From positions 1 to 64,000 of the forward strand of contig NW_025936665.1 of the NCBI RefSeq assembly GCF_000764305.2: a stretch of 64,000 nt of DNA, given 5' to 3'. Positions 1 through 11,890 of the stretch are shown in pieces; the stretch's first letter is position 1, and every line of letters starts with the position of its first letter. Below the pieces are notes generated by a model. The model was given only the letters and a program-made list of their open reading frames with translations, searched no databases and had not been told where the DNA came from. The position numbers and the translations under genes were made by a program. This DNA is from Hyalella azteca. Lineage: Eukaryota; Arthropoda; Malacostraca; Amphipoda; Hyalellidae.

Positions 1-55
1 AGAAACGAGGCATGCGTTTCAGCTCAGCGTGAATGCTGCGTATTTGCCACGCTTC
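1..55 (-). CDS. GrA exon 3, partial
   Basis: Acceptor CTTCTTCAG at 64-56, then EAWQIRSIHAELKRMPRF up to the window edge. It aligns without gaps to the first 18 codons of GrB exon 3 (IVWKLRGIQAELERMPRF). Confidence 0.8.
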
Positions 56-2195
56 CTGAAGAAGGCAAAGGTTCAGAAAATTTTTTGCATTTCCATGATA
101 ATTAGGAATCGGAGTCACACTAGGAGTCAGTTTTCTATAATTAATTACCTTTCATCGATGGCTACTTCATTAAAGATATTCACGGGCAAACGAGCAACAA
201 AAAGCCTGAATAGACGTTCCAACGCCTGAATAAAGTCCAGTGACCTGCGAGAACTGGGGCCCCATGCGTCCCACCTCAGCTGCGAGCTTCCGGACACGGT
301 GCTTGCTTTCCTCGCACTGAAACAAAGAGCGGTGAAATTAATTCAGCGAAACGTCGTGTTAACACAAATTTTGCTTTCTGACTGAATATAAAAAAATCAC
401 CTTGGGAACATTTCATTGTAGCGTTATAGATAAATAACATTGGTCTACCAAATAAAATTATAGTACAAAATAAAGTTTTTCTTGACCTTGCGTAATTTCT
501 AGAACTTTTGCATAAACAAACTTAGGTTAAGGTGCTCGGAATTAACTGTTTTCGAGCAGCAACAGAATGATCAAATCATCTGATCGGTCCGCGCGCTGAG
601 AAATATTAGTAGTGACGGTCGTTAGTCACAGCCCAGTTTGATAGATATTACTCTGAAGTTTTAAATCTTGACGAACTTGCAGGAAATTGAGAAAGAATCA
701 CTAAAATTTTATAGTTAGAAATTGTAGAGAGAGGCTAAAGAGAAGGGAGATTGGGAATATTTTTTAAGTTAATTGATTTCTAAAGTGAAAATTATTTAGG
801 TTCATCTTGAAGTTGTTAATTAGTTGCACGAGTATGAGCTAATTAATTCGTATACCGGAGAACTTCGAAACGGCATGAAGTGACAGCACAAAGAGATAAC
901 TTCAGTGGTTTATGAAGATCTGAGTAAATTAGCTTTCTAATTTAAGTAACTCCTGATTATTGGTAGGCTACTAAATTGCATATTTATGGTTTTCAATGTG
1001 TATTGTGTTAAAAATAAAACGGTCCATGAAATTTGCTTAAATTAATTTCAAAAGTGTACATATTCTTGGCGTCTAACATATAGCAGTGATAAAGGCTACA
1101 CGAAGAAATTCTTGCTGGACGGTCACGCACCATTTTGACGTAAGCCGTCTGCGAGTTCAACACGAGCCACAGCTGGAAGGCTGCGGGCAGACTGAAGAAA
1201 ATGGCACGTCCTACAGAGTCACTGGTAGTGTTTTCAAACATGCCATAGAGAATAAGGAAGAAAAGATCTACTTGTTCGTATATAACAACTCCCAGAGCTG
1301 CGACGGAAAAAGCTTTATGGACGCGACTCACGGTGTGTCGGAGTTGGATTAATACTTTTCTGACAATGTCGAGCTCCGCGATTAGGCAAAATTCGATGGT
1401 ATCACCAAATTTATGTGGCATTGATGATTCCGTGTTCTGTCCGAATCCTTTCTTAGCCTTGGACTGGATTTTGTTGTACATTGAATTTCCGTCTATGATG
1501 CCAAATCTTTTTGTCATTTTGTCAGTTTCGTGGATTGTGCCATTTATTGGACGTACATTGCTGTTGCTCATACATCTCATGGACGTAAACTTTATTGAGC
1601 AGAGCGATTTGACGAAGTACTCAATGTCGGATGTTACGATTTCCATTATTGTGAAGAGGAAAATTGAAATTAATACATAGGCTATAAAGATGAAGTGGGC
1701 AACCAAAAAGCTCAAAACAAAGTAAAGTTTATTAACATGTTCTTGGTAATGCTTGTAAAACGCGAAGCTTAGATCTAGACAACAAATTATAACCATTGCG
1801 TAAGGGGGCCAGCTTATTGGCAAAACAGTAGTTTTTATTTTCATTATAGTGCGTACGATGATCACGACTTCCTTTGACGAGGTCAAAAAATGCCACACAA
1901 CGACAATGAGTACAACGTGCGCACCACAGGCCCAGTAGTTCTTGATGGATGCATAGACGTCGGGAGTCTCAAGCTGCGTGTTATTTGTGTTTTCATGTTG
2001 ACCAGGGCAGAAGTTAAACCCGAGCACGAGGGCGGCCAGGGTAATTTGCACGGCAATGCTGAGTCCTCGGAACACTTGGTGCGTGTAATACCTTCCGTTG
2101 CTGTACTTGTACGGAGCAACTCCCATCATCCGCAAACAGCGGTACTGCCAGAGCAGCATTCTTCTCTGGTTGAGTTTATCGGATAAACTATCCAT
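1..2195 (-). CDS. Gustatory receptor-like gene GrA, 3' end cut by window edge
   Basis: Seven-transmembrane chemoreceptor of the arthropod gustatory receptor family, expected in the plasma membrane of chemosensory neurons. I join exons 2195-1131, 316-245 and 55-1; the last exon runs off the window. The large first exon encodes 355 residues with about six hydrophobic segments (for example AVQITLAALVLGF, VVLIVVVWHF, FSVAALGVVIYEQVDLFFLI). The second and third exons match GrB in position and length: both second exons are 24 codons starting CEES, and both third exons contain AEL(K/E)RMPRF. All junctions are phase 0. The start ATG at 2195-2193 has a good context (AACAAATGG). The TYhhhhhQF end signature would lie left of the window. 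Ligand unknown. GrB is a tandem relative about 9.6 kb away on the same strand. Confidence 0.88.
245..316 (-). CDS. GrA exon 2
   Basis: 24 codons, CEESKHRVRKLAAEVG followed by RMGPQFSQ, between a TTTCAG acceptor and a GTCACT donor. The donor is weak at +3 and beyond. The exon length equals that of GrB exon 2, and both start CEES. Confidence 0.8.
317..1130 (-). other. GrA intron 1
   Basis: 814 nt with donor GTGCGT and acceptor TTTCAG. I see no other exon or named repeat in it. Confidence 0.7.
1131..2195 (-). CDS. GrA exon 1
   Basis: 355 codons open from ATG to a donor GTGCGT at 1130. The exon ends after the conserved stretch LWLVLNSQTAYVKM, the same place where GrB exon 1 ends after VWLVIDSQSSYIEE. 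The reading frame stays open past the donor to 1008, but that tail has no GrB counterpart. Confidence 0.88.
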
Positions 2196-3984
2196 TTGTT
2201 ATGCCTGGAAACTTGTTGCTGTTTAATATTTCCAGGCAGAAAATAATAATAAAGAAAAGACCTGCAAATGATAGCGCAAATTATTAATCATTGTAATGAT
2301 ATTATTATATACAATAAATTTTATTGTTTCATTCCGATCATGTAACTCCGATCGCGTGATTTTTATATAGAACCATCGAGCGAACTTTATTGGGAAAAAT
2401 AAATCGGTCATGAAATCACTTGAATTTTGGCGGGTAATATTTATTTTATCGACTACCACGAATGTCATCGTTGTAAAGTGTTCCGTTGGGCGCCCCGTGA
2501 TATAAAAATATTCCTTTACGTCAAAATAATTGGATATTCTCATGAGTGTATTTCGCGCAACTAAGATGTAATTATCAGCATGAGCAATTTACTACTGTTA
2601 TTTAGCCTTTAGCAAAATCTTCTAACAATATTCAGACATAATTTATTCTAAATTCTCGAACCAAGACTGATTTCAAGCCCCTGAATTTTCAGTAAGTAAT
2701 TGTTTAGACACATCACTGCTAATAATTAATATAGCTCTGACAACATCATAAGACGAAGAAATATTTCCTCTGCTAGTGCACCTATCGACAGACCGCAAAC
2801 CTAAAATACCAGTAATGGGAAAATTAAATATTATTGAAGAATATGATCATAATTATCGTAGCTCATTTAGTAGTCAAAGGTTTTATTTGAATATGCGCTG
2901 AGTTTTAATGGACACTAGAATGGAACGAATATTTGAATAATATTATTGGGCCGAGATTTCAGATAGTAACACAGAATGTGAAATGATGTAAATGTTGATG
3001 TGATCGGAATTTGTGCATCATGCCAAGACAATGATATTAGGAGAAATATAATGCACTGCACAAGAGAGATTATTCAACAGGGACACAACCAGCTCAGTTG
3101 ATTTGACGGCCGCAACTGAGTGCAAGACAAAAGCTTCTAAATTATTTGTTTACGTAAGGTACATTGAGGTTAATCCATACCATTGTGCTAACAAATTAAT
3201 GAATTGGATTAGAAGACACCTTCTGGTTAATGTTGTTTACCGAACTCCATTGTGTTGAGAATTGTAAGCTATGGGTTAAAAACGGCAGATGAAATATAAA
3301 TTTTGGAACTTGCTCATTTGTTGTGTTAGTAAATATCTAAACAAGTTAAAAAACTATATACATATGTTTTTAAGTGAAATGTAGCACAAATATAAATAAT
3401 GGCTTTTTTCACACAACTGAAAAGGGTTTGTACACGGTTGCTTAAGAAAGCCCCGGAATTTGTTGATTGCAGGCTCCGTTTACTGCCCTGGCAAAAGGCA
3501 AATAAACATACTTAGTTTGTTGTACAGAATAGGTTTAGATTATTCATAGCTCATCAATAACTCCAGAACTCACATTTTTGTTCGCTTGGTCGAAAAATAT
3601 CATGTAAATTGGCGTCCATATTACTTGCACAGTTGGGTTGAGACGTTCAACTGAATCTTGGAAGAGTAGTTCATCACGCGTTCATCCACCGTGTGTTCAT
3701 CACGCATAGTGGTGAGACTTTCATCAAAGTTTATACAGGGAGCCTTTGAAATCACAAATTAGAATGGTACTCGAATTATTGTGCCGGTCATCTCAAGCCC
3801 AGGCAAGGTCATAAATCAAACGTAAACTCAACTTCCCACCATATAACGAAATCTCAGTGCTTATGATGTTATGTTTCGTAATTTTTGGCTTTTTCAAAGC
3901 CAACAACAGCTGGCTTATCTATAAAAACACTCTTTGAACTGCTCGAGGGTCGAATTGTAATAACATAACATTGCTTACCATAGT

Positions 3985-4060
3985 GATGTTGGCGCTGAAG
4001 AATAGGCCTGATGTGACCTGTCGCCGATTTTTGTAGCCTGTCTTGTCACAGTTCAATTAA
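3985..4060 (+). repeat. Interspersed repeat family, copy 1
   Basis: Shares the core GGCCTGATGTGACCTGTCGC and the following CGATTTTTGTA with a copy at 31995-32090 (opposite strand), and more weakly with one at 5975-6045. Probably a fragment of a retroelement; the family is not identified. Confidence 0.6.
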
Positions 4061-5974
4061 TAGATGGTTATTATGCGGCTCAATCACCCTCCAAAGTTTT
4101 AAGATCGTAAGAGATTAATCAAGAAACAATACTGAAAATCTAGCAGCGAAACTTAGTTAAAATATTTTAATCATAATTTTGTTATTGTGATACAGTTAAT
4201 CTTACAATTATAAATATGGAACCTAAAGCAGAAGTAAAGGCACACAACGTAAAAATGTTTATCTCTTTCATAAGCACCAATATTGCCTAAATTTATGAAG
4301 TGAATAGAGTTGTAGAATGAGCTGTGAATGGTATCCAAAGTAATTAGGAAAACTGTGCCGATTCACTCTGTATATAGTCCTCTTAGAATTGAATACACGG
4401 TTCCACTGTGAATAAGTATAAGTATATCGAACGTCACTCCAGCAATAAATTTACGCATTCCACTGCAGCTCTCTCATTATACGTTATTAGCGCTCCTCAA
4501 ATATATCTCTTATTAGTCATCACTCAGAAGGCATGGGCTACTAAAGAGTAGTTTCCCAAAATGTCATTGAACTAGAATGGAGAGCTATAGTTAGAAAATG
4601 CTACAAACGTGTAGCTACTGTTGGACTATGTGGGTTGCCTTATTAAAAACAGTGATTCATCCCAAAGCTTACAACTCGAGCTAATATCAGAAAGACATCA
4701 ATGGCGAGTTGAGGAAATCTTCCGCGTGTTTCCCACACGTGGCATATGAGCTCTAAGGCCTGCTGAGATATAAAATCTCTCAGTTTGATATATGGTGAGA
4801 AAGCTTAATGCGATATGAAATAGATCAGAAATAACTCATCCGTTCAATATCAGTTTCCATTTCAGCATTAGCCAGGTCATACCGGAATGTCGCACACTAG
4901 TGATACTATACTACCCACAGTTCAATTAATTTAATTTCAGTCTATACAGTCTTGTCTCCCTTCTTCCCTCTTTACTGTTCACTTGCTTAGATACCTTCTT
5001 CACTTTCGATTGCAGTGCTTGTAGCAAATTAACTATTGGGAATGAAAAATTAATTTCGGGGAGTAATGAGAACAATAAATATCTTTATTGTTTATTTCCT
5101 TAAGAAGTTTGCTTCCCTCTGAGTTTGGTAATATCAATTCAATTTGCTCCATTAAATTACACAGTTATTTGCACTCTAGCATTACAAACTTTTTAATTCC
5201 ATGGCACTGTCTTAGAAAAGATCTCTTAATCAAGATAATGATTTATAAATTATTGGAAATGATTTACCTTCCCTTCATTGGAGCTCGTCAGAATTAAGAT
5301 TGAAGTTTAAAGGACCTCAATGAACTGACAAGTACCGGCCTGTCATGAAGATGGAAGGAGTCGTCATCGAACTCGTCTTCTTGTAATGTAATCCCTTACG
5401 TGCACATGAGGTGCTCAGCCAAATGGCGTGCCAATACTATAGTCTTCAATCTCATCAAGATTATATTCACGTATAATCGTTTCGCTCATACGTGCATTGA
5501 TGACATTCAGAAACGGTTTGAACTGATTCGAAATGATGAGTAAATTATGGAACGGTGAATAATTATAAATGATCAAGAAGTAAAATAATTTCCAAGTACT
5601 CGTTGATTACTTTCATAAAATCATGCAGAGATATATATTGCTATACATAAAAGAAATATTCACATAAAATCACTACAATTTTGCATTTTCAGAACATGGT
5701 TCCTCCTCGTAAAGATCACAGGTATGGTTTCGTACGTCCCATCTATTCGCAAATGTTCAACTTCTATCTCCGAAAAATATTGAATCAGAGAATTGGATTG
5801 TCGGCATATAAACGTTAACCCTGTGCCTACTATGCAACGTTCCGCTTCTATCCTCTAACTGTATTGGGGCTCACGTACACGGTCGAGCAAACGAAGTTAA
5901 AATTTAGTCCGCTTTCATGCAGGTTCAAGGATTCATAGCCACGAGCGCACCATAGGACGTTTACACATAGAATA

Positions 5975-6045
5975 GAATAGAAGTGTCGGCGTTGAAGAAA
6001 TAGGCCCATGGCCTGTTGCCGATTCTTGAACTTTTCGTAACTTGA
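5975..6045 (+). repeat. Interspersed repeat family, copy 2
   Basis: Diverged copy of the same family: TCGGCGTTGAAGAAATAGGC, then CATGGCCTGTTGCCGATTCT and an ACTTTTCGT end. Same orientation as copy 1. Confidence 0.55.
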
Positions 6046-6798
6046 TTCACAAGGGATCCGGCCTTTGGAACCCGATCTTTCCATAGCTGACGATTGATTG
6101 AGATAGCTGCTGGACTTATTGCCTGGTCCGTGATTTGCTAGGCATTTTAAGACTGGACATATGCTCCTACATAGCTTCACGTGAGTGAATTTGGCATCGT
6201 AATACAGCGTTGTCGAATTCTTAGCTCATACACCATAAATGAATAAATGAGTGGTCATGAATAAGGATAACTGAAATGATTATCTTTTTACATCTATATC
6301 CAAATAAGTGACAATGCTGACGAATGTAAAGGCCAAGAATAAATGAGCACTTCACGCCAATAGATGTCATCGTGATAGTAAGGCCGTAGAATGTATTAAC
6401 ATCATAATTAATGCGTCTGTATATATTACGTGACCTTCATGTGTACAGGCGTGATACTTTAAGTCGCTCTATAATGAGGTTAAATGTAAAATTATATTGC
6501 AAAAAATTACCTTGCATTTAATTAAAGCTCCAAAATTTTTGATTGGCGTTTATTTATCCGCTCGTTAATCGTTTTGTAGGCTGTTGTAATATGAATTATT
6601 AGTCGATTTCGCGATTTTTTTCTTCACACATATTCTATTCCTTAAGTTGATTCATTCATTTCAAGGATACATGTGTGCTATTTATATCCTTCAGTAGGAA
6701 TATGAATATGTGGCTTCAGAAAGTGAAATTGCTTCAGAAAGCAATGTGGCTTCAGAAAGCAATGCACGAGAATACAGTATGTGAATATGTGGCTTCAG

Positions 6799-6835
6799 AA
6801 AGCAATGCACGAGACGAAATCTCGTGCATTGCTTT
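6799..6835. repeat. Perfect hairpin, 16-bp arms
   Basis: Arms AAAGCAATGCACGAGA (6799-6814) and TCTCGTGCATTGCTTT (6820-6835) flank a 5-nt loop. The left arm is part of a direct repeat seen in three nearby partial copies from 6710 to 6810, so the right arm looks like an inverted extra copy. Confidence 0.8.
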
Positions 6836-8111
6836 GGAGGTTCGCTTGGTCCAGCTAGAGCCAGCAACGTGAAAAGTCAAAGTGGTGCTTGATGACGCTG
6901 AGAGTAACATTCCAGGAACTGACGCGTCAGTAATTATACAATTATTAGTTTGAGCTGTTACGGGATGAAACGGGTAATTCGCTGCTCGGACAAGGGCCGG
7001 AAGGTGCAGCACTCATGAACTGCGCGACGATGATAAAGTAAGTCAGCACCAGCGACCCCATCTGCAAATAGAATTCCAGATAGATTGAAAAACTATCGCA
7101 ATGTGTGGTGAAGTGACTTTCATATCATTTAGAAAGAATCATTTATGCACAAAAAATTAAAATTAGAATAAAATGGATCAAGTTCAATGCAATATAAATA
7201 CTTATCATAAAGTTTTCTCAGATACATCGTTAAGGATCTGCATCAGCGTAGCATGGCATGTATGAGATGCAATGAACCGGACAAATGCTGCCAAGCCAGG
7301 CACTCTGCGGATTTTAGTCGTTATTTACCTTCGTATGGCAACCACATCCCATATTTCTGTCGCTACGGTGTTTAGAGTAAACGGACTCAAGCGTTAATTG
7401 GGTCGTGCAGTGTATAGCTCCTCTGCAAGCATCCCGGTCTTCTTCCTTTAACAGCAAGTAAGGGTCACTTGAACGTGTAATGCCATAAGCCGAGTGCACT
7501 CCAAGCTTGCAGTTTATTGAGGTAATTCTCAGGTGTGAAACGTCGCTATGGGCTTCCAATGAGGAAAAACAGCTCCGTGTCATCTGCTATGAATTCCGTC
7601 ACCCAGGTTCTTGATATAAATCAAACAGAGGGTAGGTCATAAGACCGTAGCTTAAGGGTAGCATCCGAGACGAGTGGTCTGACGCTGGATATCTCACCTT
7701 CCCGACAATCTGCTGAGTGTGGCCTGAGAAAACGTTAAAAATCCGTGTATAAGCCTTTCATCCCGGGTCGTCCAGCTTGCTGAGTAGACGTTACTGAGAG
7801 ACTTTATTGAATGCATTAGGGAAAATAAGCAAAATCATAAAGGTTAGACCACTCTTGATGACTGCTACTGCTAGATTACCCACCATCAGCATTTGCTGGA
7901 TTACAAAGGACTTACGTTTCCTAAAGCAGTGTCGTGTGTCGCAAAGGATGCAGTTTCAGTCGAGGTGAGAGGTGATCTAATATCTGACAATAAGTTCCAG
8001 GGGGTTGTACCACTCGCAGGCCCGAGAGATTAAGTAGGCTGCCTGCATGACATCGGTCTACTAAAACTACTCAGTCCTATCCTATCTGATGTATGCCTGT
8101 GGAAAACACAT

Positions 8112-8315
8112 CGACAGGAGGTAGTGTCGGCCCATTTTGGAGAGTGGCTGTGGCACACAACACTCACCGACAAGAGGCAGTGTCGGCCCAGTTCGATGAG
8201 TGGCTGTAGCACACAACACTCACCAAAAGGAGGCAGTGTCGGTCCAGCTCGAAGAGTGGCTGTGGCATACAACACTCACCGACAGGAGGCAGTGTCGGCC
8301 CAGCTCGAAGAGTGG
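8112..8315 (-). repeat. 56-bp tandem array related to GrB exon 3 end
   Basis: Four copies spaced exactly 56 bp (starting at 8112, 8168, 8224 and 8280) of the unit that also forms the array next to GrB exon 3. On the minus strand each copy has a 36-nt stretch like the exon end (read as LFELGRHCLLS or a decayed form) followed by a GTGAGTGTTGT-type donor-like sequence and a CCACAG or CTACAG acceptor-like sequence. The copies are more diverged from one another than those at 12.2 kb. No other Gr exon is visible nearby. Confidence 0.85.
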
Positions 8316-8720
8316 CTGAGGTTGAGTAGATGGGTTTGGAGTGTAGTCTTGGCTTCTTGGTTTTTGCAGGTCTTCCGATCACCGGCGAGTCTGAAGGGAA
8401 GCCGTCGAATTCTGCTAAATCGGAGATGTTTTCGCTAAAAGGGTCTACTGACATTCCTGCTGAAGACTCAGCCATATTTTCAGCCGTTACACTGAACTAC
8501 CTAAACTGAAAAAGATTTTCGGGTAAGCACGATAGCACAGACACAGACACGTGTTTCTTCCACCACCTCAAGATTGAAACTCCACGCAGCTGACTCTCTC
8601 CAGAACTCGGCTGCGCTCCCGTTGTTTTGCGGTCTAGAGTACTTTCGAATAGTTATCCGCAGCCGCAGATATCTAGACGGAGACGGTCTTGTTGTCGGTC
8701 TTCCGACCGCTCTCCAAAAT
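8316..8720 (-). mobile_element. Possible retroelement 5' fragment with start of an ORF
   Basis: On the minus strand, a roughly 240-nt GC-richer leader is followed by an ATG at 8475 opening MAESSAGMSVDPFSENISDL, a proline- and lysine-containing reading frame that runs into the 56-bp array. The layout (untranslated leader, short ORF start, abrupt end) resembles the 5' part of a non-LTR retrotransposon. No reverse transcriptase is present and I do not recognise the ORF. It could also be the first exon of an unrelated gene. Confidence 0.3.
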
Positions 8721-10133
8721 TATGAAGTGCAAAATAAATAAATAATTTTGACAATGCTAGGAAGAGCGTTAATTAAATAGTTCCGAAGGTATCCGAGCGG
8801 TCAGTTATCACATAGTTCCCTGCTTTAACACTCTAATGATTATAAAACTTCATTTCCTATACGGGATGCATATATGCCTTTTTGGTAACAAAGTTGAAAT
8901 AAGCTGTGTCTAGAGATTTAACAATAAAAACAATAAATTATGAATAGAGGGAATAGCTCACAATAGATATCGATAAGATGCAAATTGAATATCACATTTA
9001 ATTTGCAAATGTTTAACTGCATGATAGTTAAATAATAAGGAATAAGGTTGATTTTTATAGCGCGCATGCACCTTACCGCCACGTTCAGTAAAACGCCACG
9101 TGCACTGTACCGCCTATAGCCACCTGCACATACACTCTCACAATCCAATTCGAAGCGTCCGTTTTTAACTTTAGGATATATATACCTCCTTTCTAAATGA
9201 AAGAAGTTTACGGACGCCCTTTTTTCGGTCCCTAGGGATGACTTTCAGTCAACATAATTTGCATAGCACAATTCCGCTTATCAAATTGTTCGTCAGAACG
9301 AAAGCAAGCAGTTGTCTTCTTGTGGCCACAGAAGTTAAGAATGAACGGCAGAAAATCGATGCCAAAGCAACATTCTTACAGAGAAACGTAAGTCATAACA
9401 CCAATCATTCTATGTGTGACTGTCTTATATTGCCAAAGGCTATACAATCGCTGGGTTTGTGATATATATGAAAATAAACTAATGTAGGCGATAAATTTGC
9501 AGATGAGCAGACAGTGACTTTATTTACCTTTTTTTGTCAGCCGAGATAAAATGCTCCTAATAATTGCAGGCATGTCCGTTGTCCAAGTTTATTGTATTCA
9601 GTGGTTATTTAGATTAGGTTTAGGTACTAATTCCCGACATTTCGTAGGGTGTGTTTCGTGTCATTGAAAATAAAATGAGCAGTTTGTATAAAAACTAATC
9701 TGAGTACTTCACTCAAATATAATTATATCAAGAGAAAATGTACACACTCGCTCCCAAAATGCAATTCGATAGAGATAATTAAATGTTGATATTTATACCG
9801 TAGACTTCTTGTCAAAATAATTGCTTACCGCATTCTATTAAAAAATTGCGTCACAACCTGAACCAAACAATAAAAATACTACCACTTCTCAATAAAAAGA
9901 TTTCGAATAATTAGTGAATGTACCTGAAGACTAAATTAATCGGCCTGTTCTAGCAAAGATGTAGAAATACCTGTTTCCTTCATAATATGAAAATAATTCT
10001 TATCATATCGAGTTGAATCATAAATTTGTCAATAAGCTCCTGAACGCTTGGATTGGAATAACTAACGACTAGAGTTCTCGGTTAACATGTACTGTATATG
10101 TGCATTTCTGCATGTCTTGTAACGAAGTATGTA
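8721..10133. other. Intergenic, nothing recognised
   Basis: AT-rich sequence with only short open frames and no motif or repeat that I can name. Confidence 0.5.
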
Positions 10134-10920
10134 CAGTGGATGCAAAAAGTATCTGACACAAAGGAAAACCTTTTTTTAATTGAAGTTTATTCTACACAAT
10201 AACACAAACAAACACTATTCTAATGTACATTTACATGGGATATACAAATATAAAATCAAAACAACAATATCAGTAAATGTTGAATTGATAATTGCAATTT
10301 TGGAAACGTCAAAAAATTCAAAAAGTATCCAACATATAGTACTCAAATTTACTCAATACTTCGTCATGTGACCTTTAGCAGCCAAAACTGCTTCTAACCT
10401 ATTGGAATACTTGTTCACATGATTAACACATATCTGACATATGCTAATAGGAATTTTAGCCCACTCTTCCTTCCATATTTATTTCGATTTTATAAGATAT
10501 ATTGGATCTCTCTAATGTACACTCAATTTCAATTCCCGCCTCAGATTTTCCATCAAATTGAGGTCAGGTGATTGGCTTGGCCATTCCAATAACTCAATAT
10601 CCTTCTCCTGAAACCATGCAAGAGTTGCTCTAGCCGTGTGGGTCGTTGTCTTGTCGAAATATGCAACCTCGAGGAATGTTCAATTTTTCGGCTGACTTCA
10701 CGAGACATCTCTAAAGAATGTCCCGATACATTTTGGAGTTCATTCTTCCTTCTATGATTTCCACTTCCCCAGGGCCTACAGGAGAGAAACAACCCCAAAG
10801 CATTATGCTGCCACCTCTATACTTCCCTGTTGGGACGGTATTCTTCGGATGAACGCTGTTGTGTCCAGTTGTGAACGCTTTCATGCTTTGGTTATCGGTT
10901 GTGGCAGAGCATATGTTTAG
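10134..10920 (-). pseudogene. Broken Tc1/mariner transposase element
   Basis: The minus strand reads GGSIMLWGCFSPVGPGEVEI and then a run ending MYRDIL, typical of the Tc1-like transposase catalytic region. After a stop it continues with [15 protein letters not shown] in a second frame and [14 protein letters not shown], the Tc1 region holding the last catalytic acid. Frameshifts and stops interrupt the frame, so it is dead. The plus-strand left end, TACAGTGGATGCAAAAAGTA, looks like a Tc1-type terminal repeat next to a TA. I did not find the opposite terminus or the N-terminal DNA-binding part, so the 5' half seems lost. Confidence 0.8.
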
Positions 10921-11785
10921 TGCCTTGTTAAAAACTGTTTGTTGTTAACCCCTTCAAGCATTGATTTTTTGGTTGCGTTGAACCATATTGGGCGAAGTTT
11001 CATATATTTTCAAGTTTCTTGATTATAAATGACATTAAATTGTGGATCATGTGGTTTAGATTGGGAGAACTTCTTAAAAATGTGTTTCCAATGTCCTGTC
11101 TTCAAGCAAGTCTTGTTCAAGAGCAAGCAGAACAAGGTATTCACAAACAGTAACTTTCATCAAAAAAAATTTTTTCTTCCGAAAAACTCTTCGTTCTGCA
11201 GCTTTGTGAAACTGTATTAGGGTTTGCTTCCGAAACCATCATATCTAATTTATGTACCATTATACCTTCACTCTAAAATTGTGAGGAAAAATAACAAAGC
11301 ATTTCATGTTATAGTTCATCAATAATCAAAATAATTACTTCAATAATGAGAACTGATCGTTGCATTACACTTCTGAATTATACTGAAGCTCACAATTTGC
11401 TGAGCGAGTCTCACTTATTTATCTTGATGATCAATAGAGCGCCCAGTGTTTGCTTCAGTTTAAGAAGATGACATTGTTGTTGTGCTTCGTTGTGCGGTAC
11501 AAAGACGACTAAAGGCCTATCTTTTGCTGAATGTGTTCTATTACAATTGAAATCCTCTAGATTAGTAATATTGCACTCCAATGAAGTCTTCTTAAGTATT
11601 CAAGAATATTATTTAGGTACTCACTAAGAACCAAATTGTTTGAACGATCTGTTAAGATAACTGTATTTAATCAATACAATCGTCGTTATTACAATGGTGA
11701 AATTGAAGCCACTGAAATTAAGAACGTGCAAATCGACAAAAATTACATCAACTTAACGTACATTGGTATTTTGTTTATAAAAAAA
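10921..11785. other. Intergenic, downstream of GrB
   Basis: No gene recognised. The 3' untranslated region of GrB should lie here on the minus strand, but I see no clear polyadenylation signal close to the stop. Confidence 0.5.
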
Positions 11786-11890
11786 TTAGCACATGGTGCA
11801 GTTACAGTTGAATGGCTTGCAGGTGATGGGGCTGTTGCTCGTATTGAACTGAATTGCGATGATGACGTACGTCAGAACAACAGATACCAT
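11786..11890 (-). CDS. GrB exon 4, terminal
   Basis: Acceptor GTTTTGACAG at 11900-11891, then 34 codons starting MVSVVLTYVIIAIQF and stop TAA at 11788-11786. The TYVIIAIQF motif identifies the family. The overlapping plus-strand open frame at 11636-11947 is an antisense shadow. Confidence 0.9.
   Translation of the reverse strand: MVSVVLTYVIIAIQFNTSNSPITCKPFNCNCTMC

Larger units (their letters stand above)
2196..8111. other. Intergenic region between GrA and the 8.1-kb array
   Basis: No gene recognised on either strand. The open frames are short and have no family motif. It holds two copies of a short interspersed repeat (near 3985 and 5975) and a perfect hairpin at 6799-6835, set among short direct repeats of GTGGCTTCAGAAAGCAATG. 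Confidence 0.6.
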
